A stretch of 64,000 nt of DNA from Lottia gigantea. Lineage: Eukaryota > Mollusca > Gastropoda > Lottiidae. The DNA lies in the NCBI RefSeq assembly GCF_000327385.1, contig NW_008707426.1, positions 143,301 through 207,300 of the forward strand. Reading direction: 5' to 3'. A program made the translations under genes and the position numbers. The notes under the pieces are model-generated. The model searched no databases, was not told the origin of the DNA, and worked only from the letters and a program-made list of their open reading frames with translations. Shown in pieces: positions 1 to 10,904 of this stretch; the stretch's first letter is position 1, and each line of letters begins with the position of its first letter.

Positions 1-2044
1 CTGTAATTTTTGAAGATGTTGTATTTTCTGATCAAAGAAGATTTTGACATCTGTCCAACTCTGTTTTCCTGGACAACGACCATCGATTTCCAGCAACTCC
101 AATAGAGGATGAATTAGAATTTCACCTAAGAGGGAGTAGATTTCACTGCAACAAATGAACCATAGATTAGAAATAAAGGTATGTACTGCTAATACCAGTT
201 TGTTTGCACTTTCATCCACCACAGCCTCGAAGAAGGCGTTGAGTGCATCTCTGTGTTTTAGGTACTCGTTTCCGATTTCCAAAATTCGGCCAAAGCGATT
301 CGGCTGGAAGCCTATGAAGGAAGCAGCATCAAGTCTATTATTAGCGAGCCATTCCTTGAATTGGTTGTATAAGGACACAGAATGAGAAGCATGGCTAGGT
401 GACATCAGTTTAGCCAGTGCGATCAAGCCGAGCGTATGGAGGAGAGTGTAGTATCTTGGATGCGTTAATCAGTTTGTCAAAGCCAATTTTCTGTTATGTG
501 TCTCTGAAAGTCTTATCGATACTGTGATCAATACAAAGAAGTAGATGGGCGCAGCATTTCAGAAGCTTTGCTGGCTCAATACCGAGATTAGTCAACATCT
601 TTGAGCAGTCAGCTGCCCGGTCCGTCATCCAGAAGTGAATATTGCTTTTTATTTCATCAACACTTGAGTCAGCTAATATAGCGAGGCACTGTAGTTTGAA
701 GTTGTAAGCTTCTGCCCCTGCTTTGCCAGCATGTAAAGCGTTTTCAAGGTAACCTGTTGTGAGCAACCTTTTCTCGCCAGAGGCTTGTGTGATTGTGATA
801 CTGTCAGTTTTGATATCGAATAATTTGTGTCCGGCTACCTTTGTTGTATCGTCTAGCCCAACGGTAATGACATCATCGCCTTTGTTCAGTAGGTGTCGGG
901 CAACCATCTCCAAGTTCAGGCACGATGCATCCTGAACATAGTTTGCTAGGCATCTTCTACTAGGCATTACAAAGGTGAGATCACGAGCTGTACGATTCTT
1001 CTTGGGATCATCCATTTCATCCCCACTAAGGTCACATTCACAATCGTTCAGGTCTTCAGACACTTCAGTGTTGCTAGATGCTCCGGCCAACTCCCAGTTT
1101 TGATCAAATATCGTGTTGGCTATCGATACAGTGATTCCCATCAGGTCATTAGTAGTGACCTTATTCTCTGAGATACAGTGGACGAGACAGCGCATCAGTG
1201 GTTCGTGAATTGTTTTATGGCCGGATCTGATTTGAATTGATGGGAACTGTTTTTTGGTTTTGTTATTTGGTTCTTCTACAGATCGGGTCACATGAGACTC
1301 ATCACAGTTGTTGTTTAGATCTGATGCGGACATGTAATGTTCATACTTACTGTCGTCGTCATTATCGTTATCAACATCAACATCATCATCATCATCAGGA
1401 ATTAGAATTTCACTATTGTCACCTGAATATGTAACAGAAACCGCTTCGTTCATTTTGGATCGTTTTATATTCATCGCTTCTTCATGGTCTAACACCTTCT
1501 TTTTATTCCTCGACCAGTTTCGCGGGATGATACTTGTTGAGGTCGCTACATAGTCGCCGTAGCAATTATCATACCAGAATGCCTGGTCTTCCATCGTCAT
1601 TCGCACGCCATATTCCTTAGCCAGCTGCCCATCGTACTCGTTTGATTTGGACCTTATATCATAGGCGTGATTTCTCATGCGGTTGTTGAATTTGCCAGCT
1701 TTTTCCAACCATGACAGTGTCTTCTTTCTATCAGATCGATTTTCCACCTTTCTAAAATTTCGGAACATTAAATAATCACGTAGAATAGTTCGACTGACTG
1801 ACCTTTCTTCTGCTGGGTAGACATTTTTTCTGATCCAATCTTGCCTTAATTCCTCAGCAACGACACAGCTTGCATCTTCTTTACTAATGTTTTTCCGTCC
1901 AGGCACAGTTTTACACAGTGAGAGCATTCTGCCAATGACATGCACACCATTTTGAAGCTTGGATTTTATCAAAAATTGAGTCTCTTCTCTATAAGTTTCC
2001 CCGAAAAAGGTTTTCTTCAAATCACTACTCCTCCTCTCTGTCAT
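1..2044 (-). pseudogene. hAT-like DNA transposon transposase, broken and cut by the left edge
   Basis: A long reading frame runs from an ATG at 2044 to a stop at 494-496, about 516 residues. The N-terminal half is rich in basic residues, followed by an acidic run of Asp around the middle. The last 150 residues carry VGLDDTTKVAG, then HFWMTDRAADCSKML, then KCCAHLLLCIDHSI. That order (Asp, then TD-x-A-x-(N/D), then C-x-AH) resembles the RNase H-like catalytic core of hAT transposases. No BED zinc finger is visible, so superfamily placement is inference. After the stop the same frame goes on (KIGFDKLINASK), and from about 447 a shifted frame continues to position 1 with LYNQFKEWLANNRLD. The copy therefore has at least one stop and one frameshift and is probably dead. 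It lies in the intron after carbonic anhydrase exon 3. Confidence 0.6.
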
Positions 2045-2480
2045 ACTCACTTGAATAGTAGTTTCAGTTCAAAATTTCCAAAAAGATAGCACAATCAAAT
2101 GGCGGCTGCAACGTCTCCATGGATACCAGTTATATCATGACATTATCAATACTATGACATCATCAATGAATCTTGGCTGCATTTCATTATTAGATGGTTG
2201 TGATAGACACCAAACAAGCCATATCCTTGATTCATTCCCAAACTAGTAGGAATTGATGATAATGTGGCTGCCATCTTGGATTTCAGCCATCTTGGATTAT
2301 CAAAATTAATTTTTGAGGCCATATTTGATTTTGGCCATCAAGGAAACCCCATGTTCGACATCATACAAGCTATGTATATAGAAATCGGGACTCAATATAT
2401 CGAATTTCTAATTTTCTCGCAAATTTATGCCGCCATCTTGGATTTCTGCCTCCTTGGATTATTGAAAAAAAATTTTGAGC
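2045..2480 (-). mobile_element. Noncoding flank of the DNA transposon with subterminal repeats
   Basis: Upstream of the transposase frame, GCCATCTTGGATT recurs near 2268, 2288 and 2432 with spacing unlike a simple tandem array. Short subterminal repeats of this kind are common in DNA transposons. I cannot fix the outer terminus; MITE-B sequence starts at about 2490. Confidence 0.4.
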
Positions 2481-2489
2481 TCAAAATAT

Positions 2490-2661
2490 GCTTTATCACA
2501 TAAAGCCTTTCGTCATTAGTGACGTCATCAAACACTTAGTTTAAGTGGAATTGCAGAAACCACAGACGTCTGATTGAAAATTGAAATGGTGTAAATTGAT
2601 GCTATCAGTGTTCCCGATACACATATATATTTTTTCGAATACCTCTTTACAATACCTTTAA
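2490..2661. mobile_element. MITE-B, half copy
   Basis: Holds one arm of the MITE-B foldback (TAGTGACGTCATCAAACAC, CAGACGTCTGATTGAAAATT, CCCGATACACAT) and ends at TTAA 2658-2661. The other arm is missing. It lies in the intron following carbonic anhydrase exon 3. Confidence 0.7.
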
Positions 2662-2730
2662 TATTTCAAGTACAGGATCGACAAAATACCATTTTTTCAA
2701 CAATTTTCAAACAAATCTGAATCCGCTTAC

Positions 2731-4026
2731 CTCACCATCAGCAGTTCTACCATTTAACAAATGTTCGGTCTGTCGTCTTTCCCCTTTTTTACCCACATGG
2801 AAATGAATGTTTTCAATAAAGTATCTGCCTCCGGGCAAACCCAATAGATAAACCTTTTCTTCGCCGTCTCGTTTTAAACTTGGTTGTATCCCTGAAAATT
2901 ATATACAGAATAATTGTGAATATAAAACGCAGGGTTAAACAATGCGCACCTAATCTTTGTCCTAAATAACTATTGACGCATCCAATCCAACTGGAAATAT
3001 GGCACATTGTTTTCTAAATCTTTGATTTTATATTAATCATTCATATATAACTTTTCATATTGCCAAGATTATTGTAGCCTCTATCATCCAGTCCCCCTTT
3101 GTCTACGTACAGCTCGACGAAAATTCCTCCTCATAGACAGGAATAGTCTGGGCGTCAGAGACTAAGTTTATTGAAGCGATTGAATTCTGTCGTGACTCTG
3201 GCGCCCAGGTTAGGAAATAGACTAGGTCCAGCCTGGAAATTCTTACCTGTGTTTTCGCACTTGCCCTCAAACTTGTGACTGCTGTAGCGAAGAATTTGAG
3301 GTATGAATTCGAATGAAGTGGGAGGAGGGATGTTGATTGGAGACTGAAACATACCAGACTCGTCACAGCATTCATTATGTCTTCTGTCTATTGTCATCCA
3401 GCAGAAAGGACCTAAAATAAACGAAGTACCCAAAATAAACTTCAGATAGATTCCAAATCAAAAGTTTCGACTGGATTGTCTTTTTTCTTCTAAATTTTGT
3501 ATCTGTATCAGGGACACTGATGGCATCAATTCACACCATTCAAATTTTTATCAGACGTCTGTCATTCCTACAATTCCAGTATGACTAATGCCGTCACTAA
3601 TCGTAAAATATGCTTATAAGGCCCTTCGTGATTAGTGATGTCATCAAATACTTAGTTTTACTGGAATCGTAGGAACCACAGACACATTTGATTGAAAATT
3701 GTAAGGGTGCAAATTGATGCTGTCAGTGTCCCCGATACACATAACAAAATTAGAAAACCTTTTTACAATCCCTTTAAATTGGAGACAAACAAGGTGACGG
3801 ATTTTTAAAAGTGATACGAGTAGTTTTAAATGTGTATACGTCGATTACAGCCATCTACACCAAGAGAAAATCTACGCGTACCTATTGGTGAATACTGGTC
3901 ATAGCTGATACAAGGTTCGCCAATAGCCTCACATAATAACAGACCTTTCCGGGATATCACAGACGACTGAGCCGGACTGGCGAACACCAACACTAGCAAA
4001 CTGAGCCATGAAGAGACTGTCTGCAT
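2731..4026 (-). CDS. Secreted alpha-carbonic anhydrase, first three coding exons
   Basis: Exons 4026-3882, 3411-3247 and 2891-2731 join in phase (1, 1, 0) with GT-AG borders and give 157 residues. Residues 1-22 (MQTVSSWLSLLVLVFASPAQ) are a signal peptide, so the enzyme is secreted. FQSPINI at 70-76 is the family signature. HFHV at 133-136 supplies the first two zinc ligands (His133, His135) and TEH at 145-147 the conserved Glu. The family norm is HFHWG, so Val replaces Trp. The third zinc His and the C-terminal half must lie beyond the left edge. The cysteines at 32, 39, 52, 64, 65 and 100 suit an extracellular protein. Alpha-carbonic anhydrases interconvert CO2 and bicarbonate, and in molluscs secreted forms act in shell formation and acid-base balance. 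Catalytic activity cannot be judged from this half. Confidence 0.9.
3500..3777. mobile_element. MITE-B copy in carbonic anhydrase intron 1
   Basis: Both arms are visible (ATCAGACGTCTG near 3550; GTGATGTCATCAAATAC near 3645) and it ends at TTAA 3774-3777. The outer left end is eroded. It fills most of the intron between exons 1 and 2. Confidence 0.75.
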
Positions 4027-4093
4027 CCTGTCTGATTCGCCATGTCAAACCTGCATCCCGACACAGTTCGAAATCAACGTCAAAGAGGTCTGA

Positions 4094-4099
4094 TTATAA
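4094..4099 (-). promoter_or_regulatory. TATA-like element for carbonic anhydrase
   Basis: On the minus strand TTATAA lies about 70 bp upstream of the ATG at 4026, which would place a start site near 4066-4070 and give a leader of about 40 nt. Assigned by spacing only. Confidence 0.35.
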
Positions 4100-4238
4100 G
4101 AGGCAGGAAGAAGGAAACATGAGGACTTTGACCGAGACCTGATGCATTGGGTTGTTAAGAGTTTTCTTTGTAATTCTACCTTCTCGCATCACGACTCTAC
4201 GAACAAGGACCATTATGCTAACTAATTCAAATGTTGTA

Positions 4239-4677
4239 TTAAAGGGACAGATTTACCATCGGTTTGATCACATTATTGTACCCTAGTCTCAGAAACCAAT
4301 CGTATCTACGGCGGCCATTTTCGCTACGACTGACAATACGAGGTATGCAGCTGGAAGAGAATCTTCTTTAATTGTTAAGCGGAAGTTACATCCGCTTTAC
4401 AAAATATCTCTCTTGAAGACTGAGTGTTAGAGACCAGTTAAATGTCAACAATGGAGACAAAAATTAAGCTGGCAAAATAGTCCTATTTATCCGCCAGTTG
4501 CATACGAGGTTATTATAAGGCGTAGCGAGATTTCAAATCCAATTGTGATCAGAATTATCCGCGTTTAAAGTTAAAATGACGACTCGTCATTTTATACCAT
4601 TTTCGTTTATAGCACTTATAAAATGCTATATATTCAAGACCCAAATCAACCCCCGAAATTGGCGAATCTGTCCTTTT
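4239..4677 (+). mobile_element. MITE-A copy, diverged
   Basis: Begins TTAAAGGGACAG and ends GGCGAATCTGTCC, the two inverted ends of MITE-A, with the family landmarks CTAGTCTCAGAAAC and ACGACTCGTC between them. Confidence 0.65.
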
Positions 4678-4920
4678 TATTCGCAGAAACAAAATAAAAT
4701 ATATACCATACGCCTTTAGATACAATTTCTTTTAATTTAATAGAATACGGAAGAGTGGATCTTTAAATGTTAATTATATATTTCTATCCTATCTATCAAC
4801 CCAATAAAAAAAGACTTCAATGCACTCGGACTACATGATGAATTTCATAATTTTAACATATTTCGTAATTGTAATTTATTTTATAACTATATATATTTTG
4901 ACAGGTACACGTTCTGTAAA

Positions 4921-5216
4921 TTTAAAGGGACAAGTTCGCCATCATTTCGACCAATCGCATCTTAGTCTCACAAACGGGAATTTTTTTTAGATAAGCTAAT
5001 CAGTAATAGTATTCATAGCTCACCGTCGAAATTTGAGCCATCAAATCCATGTGTATCCAGAGTTATCCCTGTTTGAAAGTTAAATGACGACTCGTCTTTT
5101 CCTGAGACTTAGAAAGTGAAATCCCTAGTATGAGGTATTTTTGAAGGAATTATGCGATTTTTCTACACTTTTAGTACTGTACTTCTGAACACAAAAATGG
5201 CGAATCTGTATCTTTG
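4921..5216 (+). mobile_element. MITE-A copy
   Basis: Starts TTTAAAGGGACAAGTTCGCC and ends AATGGCGAATCTGTATCTTT. The interior matches the family (CTTAGTCTCA, GACGACTCGTCTTTTC, TTTTTGAAGGAATTATGCG). Confidence 0.7.
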
Positions 5217-6140
5217 ATAATTTGGGGTTTTCTGTAAGTAATTCTGAGGAATACAAGATTTCTTTACAAATTGCCGATGGGTTATAGCAAAAAAACAGGA
5301 CGAAAAACGGCTGTATATGTGGATAGTTCCAGTAAACAATGGCTGCCTTTCATTACCGTGATATGTTGCAGAGCGCTTATATATAATACAGTGGAACGTT
5401 CAGGGTAGACAGCTTAACAATGTACCTAGTTCCCGATCGTTATATACGACTGCGATATCGTCAATGTACATCTGTATATCACATCCAAGGAAGTGAGTAC
5501 AGGGCCATAGTTGTCGTTCTAGACCCACTACCGTATTTACCAGTATCATTAAAATTAGATCAAATTTTTCGTTTCGTTTTTAATATAGCTTTTATTTTTA
5601 ATATATCCAGGGTCAGGGTCGAACAACAGCCCTCTTGAACATTCGTCCCAATAACCTTTTGACCTAACCTGATGACCCCTACTTTAACCAATCAAATTTC
5701 TGCCCTCTCCAGCGATGAGCTTTTGTATTAGAGTGAATGAAATTGATTTTAATTAAACTGCGTATATCACATCTAAGGAACTGGATATAGGATAGGACCC
5801 ACCACTTTTTTTTTGAACCATCATTTATAGCTGTAACCGCCATTACCACTGTTTTGACTATAATCCACTGTGTCGGTTTCGATTCCCTAGTCCCAATCGT
5901 CATCGAGTTTTATGCGCATGTCCATATTGGTTTATTCACAAATCGCCCCTTTCTAATTCGCCTCTTATTCCCATTCTTGCCCTTCCCATTTGTCTATAAT
6001 GTTCCAGCTTATCTTTATCGAATTCCAACTGCCTTTGGGTTCCTAAATGTGCGCTAATACACACGGGACCTTGGTTCAAGGTTTCAATTTTTCAAGGTTT
6101 CAAGGTCTAAATCAAAATTCATACCCGGTAAAAGTATAAT
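5217..6140. other. Intergenic, with half of a MITE-F at about 5552-5705
   Basis: The only recognisable content is a MITE-F arm (TAGCTTTTATTTTTAATATA, then GTCGAACAACAGCCCTC and CGTCCCAATAACCTTTTGACC). The rest shows no coding signal. Confidence 0.5.
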
Positions 6141-6342
6141 TTCTTATGTGGCCTAGTGTAACCACGAAGAAGGGGCGAAATCATCGTATACCGAATGCGG
6201 GTTTTGATATGTCTCGAGGAAGTATGACGAATGGGGGCGTGGCATTGACACGATGGGGCGAAATAGGAATAATTTCAGGGGGAAATGAAAAGGGGCTAAT
6301 AGGGGAGAGTGACTATGCAGAAAATTTTGCATATTTTTTAAC

Positions 6343-6566
6343 CTATTGGTAGCAGGTATGGGTTTATTAAAGAGACTACGACGAGCCCCATCAATAACGA
6401 TTGACATTCGTTTACATTGATCACGATTTTCTTTCAAGGCTACGAAATGATCCATCAGTATTAATGTTGGTGTACCAAGGTCGCAATCTTGTCCTTGGCA
6501 ACAAATGAAACAAATCATTAGAAAAAAAATTACAGAACTTGCTGAATTTTTTTTAAGTCCTAACAT
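6343..6566 (-). CDS. Putative first coding exon of an unrecognised secreted protein
   Basis: The frame starts at ATG 6566. The first 25 residues (MLGLKKNSASSVIFFLMICF and on) form a convincing signal peptide. DCDLGTPTLILMDHF and then ENRDQCKRMSIVIDGARR follow. A clean TATAAAA lies about 50 bp upstream. Two donors are possible: a weak GT at 6342-6341 (after ATNR) and an earlier GTAAAC near 6414. The open frame continues to 6153, but that part has a compositional bias I do not trust. Two cysteines after the signal peptide could suit a small peptide or the start of a larger secreted protein. I do not recognise a family and found no downstream exon. Confidence 0.35.
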
Positions 6567-6613
6567 TTTTGCACCCGAGTGCGGCAACGACTTGCAGTGC
6601 GCAATGAGAGAAA

Positions 6614-6620
6614 TTTTATA
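6614..6620 (-). promoter_or_regulatory. TATA box upstream of the secreted-protein frame
   Basis: The minus strand reads CCTTATAAAATTTC here. A start site about 25-30 nt downstream (near 6589) would leave a leader of roughly 20 nt before ATG 6566. Confidence 0.45.
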
Positions 6621-6868
6621 AGGACAGCGGCAACAAGCAGTGGCTACACTCGTGGGGACCCGTGAACTTTAAGTGAGATGGGGCACTTCACCCTGGAAAT
6701 TAATTTTTAACATAATGCTCCCCTGCATTTTTTTCTGAGGGTGGGAGGCCCCTTAGAGAACGACCTACTCTTTATTTTGGATTTTCAACTGCCAATCAAT
6801 CCCTAACGTGCAAGGCATGTAGCACAGGGGACCCATGCATATTGTCCATCTGCTTGAAGTTTGTTCTA

Positions 6869-7150
6869 TGTTAGTCCTCCTGACTTGCATCACTAACAGA
6901 GTGTATTGTATCGGTGTATTGTCCCATCAGAACAACTCAAAGTATTTCCGTGTCAGTCCATGCAACCAGTATCACTGACAGAAGGGCTCGATTCATTGTC
7001 CCGTCCGAATAACAAGACGTTTTTCCGTGTCATTCCATCGGACCCACACCGCTGACAGGGGGGTCTTGGTTTATTTTGCCATCCAAACGACTAGACGTTT
7101 TTGCGTGTCATTTCCTCGGACCAGCAATAGGGTCTAGGTTTATTTTCCCA
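6869..7150 (-). repeat. 77-bp tandem array made from the SINE core, minus orientation
   Basis: Units begin near 6869, 6949, 7026 and 7103. On the minus strand each unit reads like the SINE middle: (C)TGTCAGTGATGCAGG..., TGACA..., GTCTAGTCG..., GATGGGACAATAAACC. The period is about 77-80 bp over about 3.6 units. Confidence 0.65.
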
Positions 7151-7542
7151 TCCATGAATCTGAATCTTCACAATATCAAGCTATTACGAACTTATACTTT
7201 GACTGCAATATGGCCATTATTCTTGCATCTTGTATTCTTGAATGAAGCGATTTGATGTGCATTGACAGTCAAGCGGATGTTGATAAAATGTAGAGGTCTA
7301 CTTTCATTTTGGCTAGTTCAAGATTTTTTCGGTCATGATATATTGAATTTTTGTCCAAGAACAAAGCATTGGCCAGGATTTCATGTGACATATTGGAAAG
7401 TTTTCCGGAAAAAGTTACAGAAGGTGGAATTTTGAGATTTAACATGGAAACAGATGGCAAATGAATTACCTGATTGTGTCCTGTCTATGGTAGACTAATA
7501 TGAAATGTGGAGTTCTTTCCCTTACAGTGGTTTTTTTTAATA

Positions 7543-7852
7543 TCTTGGCTCAGTGAGTTCGACGCTTGCTCGCTAATCTGAAGGTCCAGGGTTCAATCAA
7601 AGCATAGGTCGAAAGTGATGCAGGTAAGAGAGGGTGATATTGAAAAAGAGTTAATTCGATCGGATGGGACAATAAACCGAGGCCTCGTGTGCTACAGGTT
7701 AATTTGTCCCTTGACAGTTGGAAATCGCAAAAGAGCAGGCTAATGCCGCTGTCCTGGCAAAATATCCCTCACTGCAACCCGTATGGCGTTGACCGTCTTC
7801 ATTAGCCCACATGATACAGAAAAGTAAAACTTCATTCATTTCATTTAATTCA
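7543..7852 (+). mobile_element. tRNA-derived SINE, 5' end eroded
   Basis: Shows the A-box region (TTGGCTCAGTGAGTTCGACG), the B-box region (GGTCCAGGGTTCAATC), the core GATGGGACAATAAACCGAGG, GTTGGAAATCGCAAAAGAGC, and a tail ending CATTCATTTCATTTAATTC. It matches the complete copy at 25882 along its length, with part of the spacer after the B box missing. Confidence 0.8.
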
Positions 7853-9040
7853 AACATCTTCAGCAATGTTTCACAATAGGATGGAATTAATGGTAGTTGG
7901 TATTAAACCAGTCTTACAGCTATTTTGTTCATTACCATTTGAACTACTAATGTGGACTTTATAATGGAATCGTCTTCGGGATGTGAACAAATTTTCTTGG
8001 CTTAGGTAAAGGTGCGGGCACATGAACAGTCTTGGTCGGCGATTTTTGTCGCCGACTAGTCTTGGCAAGAGTTTCACCGAGCGTCTGTGGGAGACAAAAA
8101 TCTCCAGTTGATCGTTTCCCACGTGCGGATTAGTGACAAATATCAAACTGGTTTGATATTATAAATCCTGTCGGCAAAGCGATATTCTTTATATTTTATA
8201 AAGTTACCAATTTGTAATGAAGGAATAAAAAGGTCTTCAAATGTTGAAATTTTATTTTATTTTTTATCATTGAAGAGGTGATACATAAAATCTCGTGACA
8301 TAAAGAGCTTAAAAAGTTAACCCTTAAAAATACACAAATTTGTACAATCACTCCTGAATATTTTCTCGTGCGACAATGTAAACCTTTATTGACTCCGATC
8401 TGTCATAGGAATCTTCCAATTTTGAGGGATATTTGAGAAATATTGGCACTATTCAAATCTAAATTCTGGTGTCTGTGGTTCCTGAGATTCCAGAACATTA
8501 ACAAATGGAGTGTAGGAAAGCAACGTCATAATTTAGTAGCTTTTTTTTCTAAATTACAATAATGTTCCGGGCGGCTATAAGAAAATTCTTCTTGGTGTCC
8601 AAACACCAGAATTAAACCAGACATCCAAAATGAAACTCCTTTGCGACATGAATTAATCACCCCTTATTTTTAATTTGCACTAGTCTTACACATACGTCTA
8701 AGAATAACACAGATCTAAATTATGCACGTGTGGACGAGTTCAAATAATGTCTAGGGATATATATCCAGTTTCATGAAACGCCTTGATTTTTGAATTCAGA
8801 ATTTATTAATATTTTTGAAGATTAACTATGGAGTTTGAACGTAAATTCAAATTTCAAAGATGCCCAAAGTTTCCTAATGCATAAACTAGGTCCCATTTTC
8901 TGGACTCCAATCCAAATATAGATTGAAACAGTGTACATATGCCCAATTCAAGGCAATTAAAATAGACCCGCTTGCGTCAAAAACATGAAAACAAAATATG
9001 TTTAAAATCCCTAAAAAAAAGTCTTAAATAAAAATTCAAC
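7853..9040. other. Intergenic and possible 3' UTR of the CCK gene
   Basis: No coding signal. A minus-strand AATAAA (plus TTTATT at 8802-8807) is the nearest usable poly(A) signal downstream of the CCK stop, about 310 bp away. A further TTTATTTTATTTTTT lies near 8250. Confidence 0.3.
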
Positions 9041-9113
9041 AAAAAAAAAAAAACATCTGAGAAGACAGATCACATTGAAGGTAGGCTAGTCATTTCTTGG
9101 AGCAGGTATATCC

Positions 9114-9548
9114 TCACGCGCCATTCAAAACGCCGTCTGCTAAATCCACGTGGTCGACGTCACGACCAAATCGACCACCACCTATTCCGTAATCATCATA
9201 GCTCCGTTTACCAAATCGTCCTCCTCCCAAACCATAATCGTAACTCCACGCCCCCTGTCGTTTGCTTGGTGTATCCATATCAGAATTTAACGATCTGTAT
9301 AATATCCCAGAGTCCCTTTCACCGGAAGTAAGAGAATCCGATTTTTCGGCGGGGCTATTGTCGATGCGCAAATGATGTAATTGATGATCCAACCAACGAG
9401 AGTTAGTTTCGGGACGTTTTTCTAAAGATTTCAACTTTTTGATTAAAGACACCAAATGTTCTACGTTATCATCGTCTGTCTTGAGCGGAAGTGACGTCAC
9501 TAGAACAAATAGTCCACAAATAATTAGTAATGATATGTTTTGATCCAT
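9114..9548 (-). CDS. CCK: Cholecystokinin/sulfakinin neuropeptide precursor
   Basis: The 144-residue prepropeptide starts at ATG 9548. A longer upstream frame is rejected because a splice acceptor (TTTATTTCAG, AG at 9588-9587) lies 38 nt before this ATG, so 9586-9549 is 5' UTR. Residues 1-19 are the signal peptide. After Lys96-Arg97 comes QGAWSYDYGLGGGRF (98-112) with Gly113 as amide donor and Lys-Arg as cleavage site. It is followed by SYDDYGIGGGRF (116-127), Gly128 and Arg129. The first peptide would carry N-terminal pyroglutamate, and the Tyr residues next to Asp are candidate sulfation sites. Molluscan CCK/sulfakinins have this GGGRF- or GGGRW-amide ending, whereas arthropods use HMRF-amide. 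The peptides are secreted from neurons or gut endocrine cells and act through CCK-type receptors, usually in feeding and digestion. The whole precursor sits in one exon with an untranslated exon upstream. Confidence 0.93.
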   Translation of the reverse strand: MDQNISLLIICGLFVLVTSLPLKTDDDNVEHLVSLIKKLKSLEKRPETNSRWLDHQLHHLRIDNSPAEKSDSLTSGERDSGILYRSLNSDMDTPSKRQGAWSYDYGLGGGRFGKRSYDDYGIGGGRFGRDVDHVDLADGVLNGA

Positions 9549-9586
9549 TTTGGTTTTTGTTTGTTTTTTCTGTTTTCGTCTTGTAT

Positions 9587-9588
9587 CT
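9587..9588 (-). other. Splice acceptor of the CCK 5' UTR intron
   Basis: The minus strand reads TTTATTTCAG then ATACAAGACG. The upstream noncoding exon lies somewhere above 9600 and I could not place it. Confidence 0.6.
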
Positions 9589-10003
9589 GAAATAAAAGAA
9601 TAAAGAAAAGTATGAACGAAAGAAAAGTAGATATGAAACACCTGATGGCACTTCTCTTTGGAGGAATCCACTACTTTAACTCCCGATTTTGCCATTATTT
9701 GGACGAGATTTTTGATTGACAGAATTGTTTTGCTTGTACGGATTTTTAATAGAACTTGAAATCATTACTATCGATAGTGTTGATTAGAATATTAACAACT
9801 TCCCCAAGGCGTTCAGTTGTCTGTTTTTCAATAATCTGATTAAAATTAAAGTACAATTTTGTTTTTGTCTTTCTCCATTGTAATCTAACGAGATTCATAC
9901 CAAGGTTGCGACATTACAAGCTATTTATAGCAGACAATCACGTGCCACTCCCCGCCAATCAGAATTACTTTTACAATTGTTTTGGGTTGATAGGCTAGTA
10001 AGG

Positions 10004-10316
10004 TTAAAGGGATTGCAAAGAGGTTTTCTAATACTTTTTGTCGGAGGCACTTGTAGCATCAGTTTGCACCATTCCAATCTTCAATCAGACGTCTGAAGTC
10101 CACGCAATTACACAAAAAAGTGTTTGTTGAAGTCACTAATCGCAAAATATACTTTATCTCGTAAGGAACTTCGCTGTTAGTGAGGCCTCCAAAGACCTAG
10201 TTTTAGTGGAATTGCGGAAACCACAGACGTTTAAAATTGGAATGGTGCAAATTGGTGCTGTAAGTGTTCTCGATACACCTAATATTTTTTAGAGAACCTC
10301 TTTACAATCCCTTTAA
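10004..10316. mobile_element. MITE-B, complete copy
   Basis: Starts TTAAAGGGATTGCAAAGAGG and ends CTCTTTACAATCCCTTTAA, so both inverted ends and the flanking TTAA are present. The two arms are near-complementary along their whole length. Confidence 0.85.
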
Positions 10317-10904
10317 TTCTACTACATATACATGTATATACAGTCTCCACCGCCAAATCCCAAATCATATTTTCCACTAATGATGCACTGCGGTAAGTTT
10401 TATAATAGTCTGAGATGTAGTTAAGGTATTAGATTTAGCGCTACCTAAACTCACGGTAGCTCTATAATTAGACTGGAGACCCCGCGAGGATACCGTACAC
10501 CAAACGTGTCACAACGTGATAGTTCGTACGAAACGAAACCTCGGGATAATTTCTATAATAATAGGCTACGTTTATTTCCGGGATTTGGTTTGGTTGCACT
10601 TCAATGTCTCGTGTATTCGCTTGTGTTTTCCTGATAACTTGACCGACTCTACTAAAGTATTTTATGTAAATACGAACATAGTCTATTTTTAGAAATTCTC
10701 TTTCTCACTCCCTTTTAGGATTTTCGCATGCCTGTTTTTTCAATTCGATGTCTGATATTGCATTTTTATTAGATGTCACTTTGCTCTTGATGGACAAGGT
10801 ACAATGGTGTTTAAACGTAAAATGGTGCTATCAGGAAAACAAGGATCTAAAAGATTGCTTCTCATCCTTTGTCTTTCTATTACCCCTTTCAGGATCGTTG
10901 ATCG

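Noticed and set aside
155-385. 76-codon plus frame at the left edge
   Set aside because: Complement of the C-terminal part of the transposase relic.
2813-3007. 64-codon minus frame across carbonic anhydrase exon 3
   Set aside because: It is in the wrong frame; the phase-correct frame gives GGRYFIENIHFHVG, the real enzyme.
9549-9695. Upstream extension of the CCK frame to a Met at 9695
   Set aside because: A splice acceptor lies between, and the extension has no signal peptide; the Met at 9548 begins a clean signal peptide.
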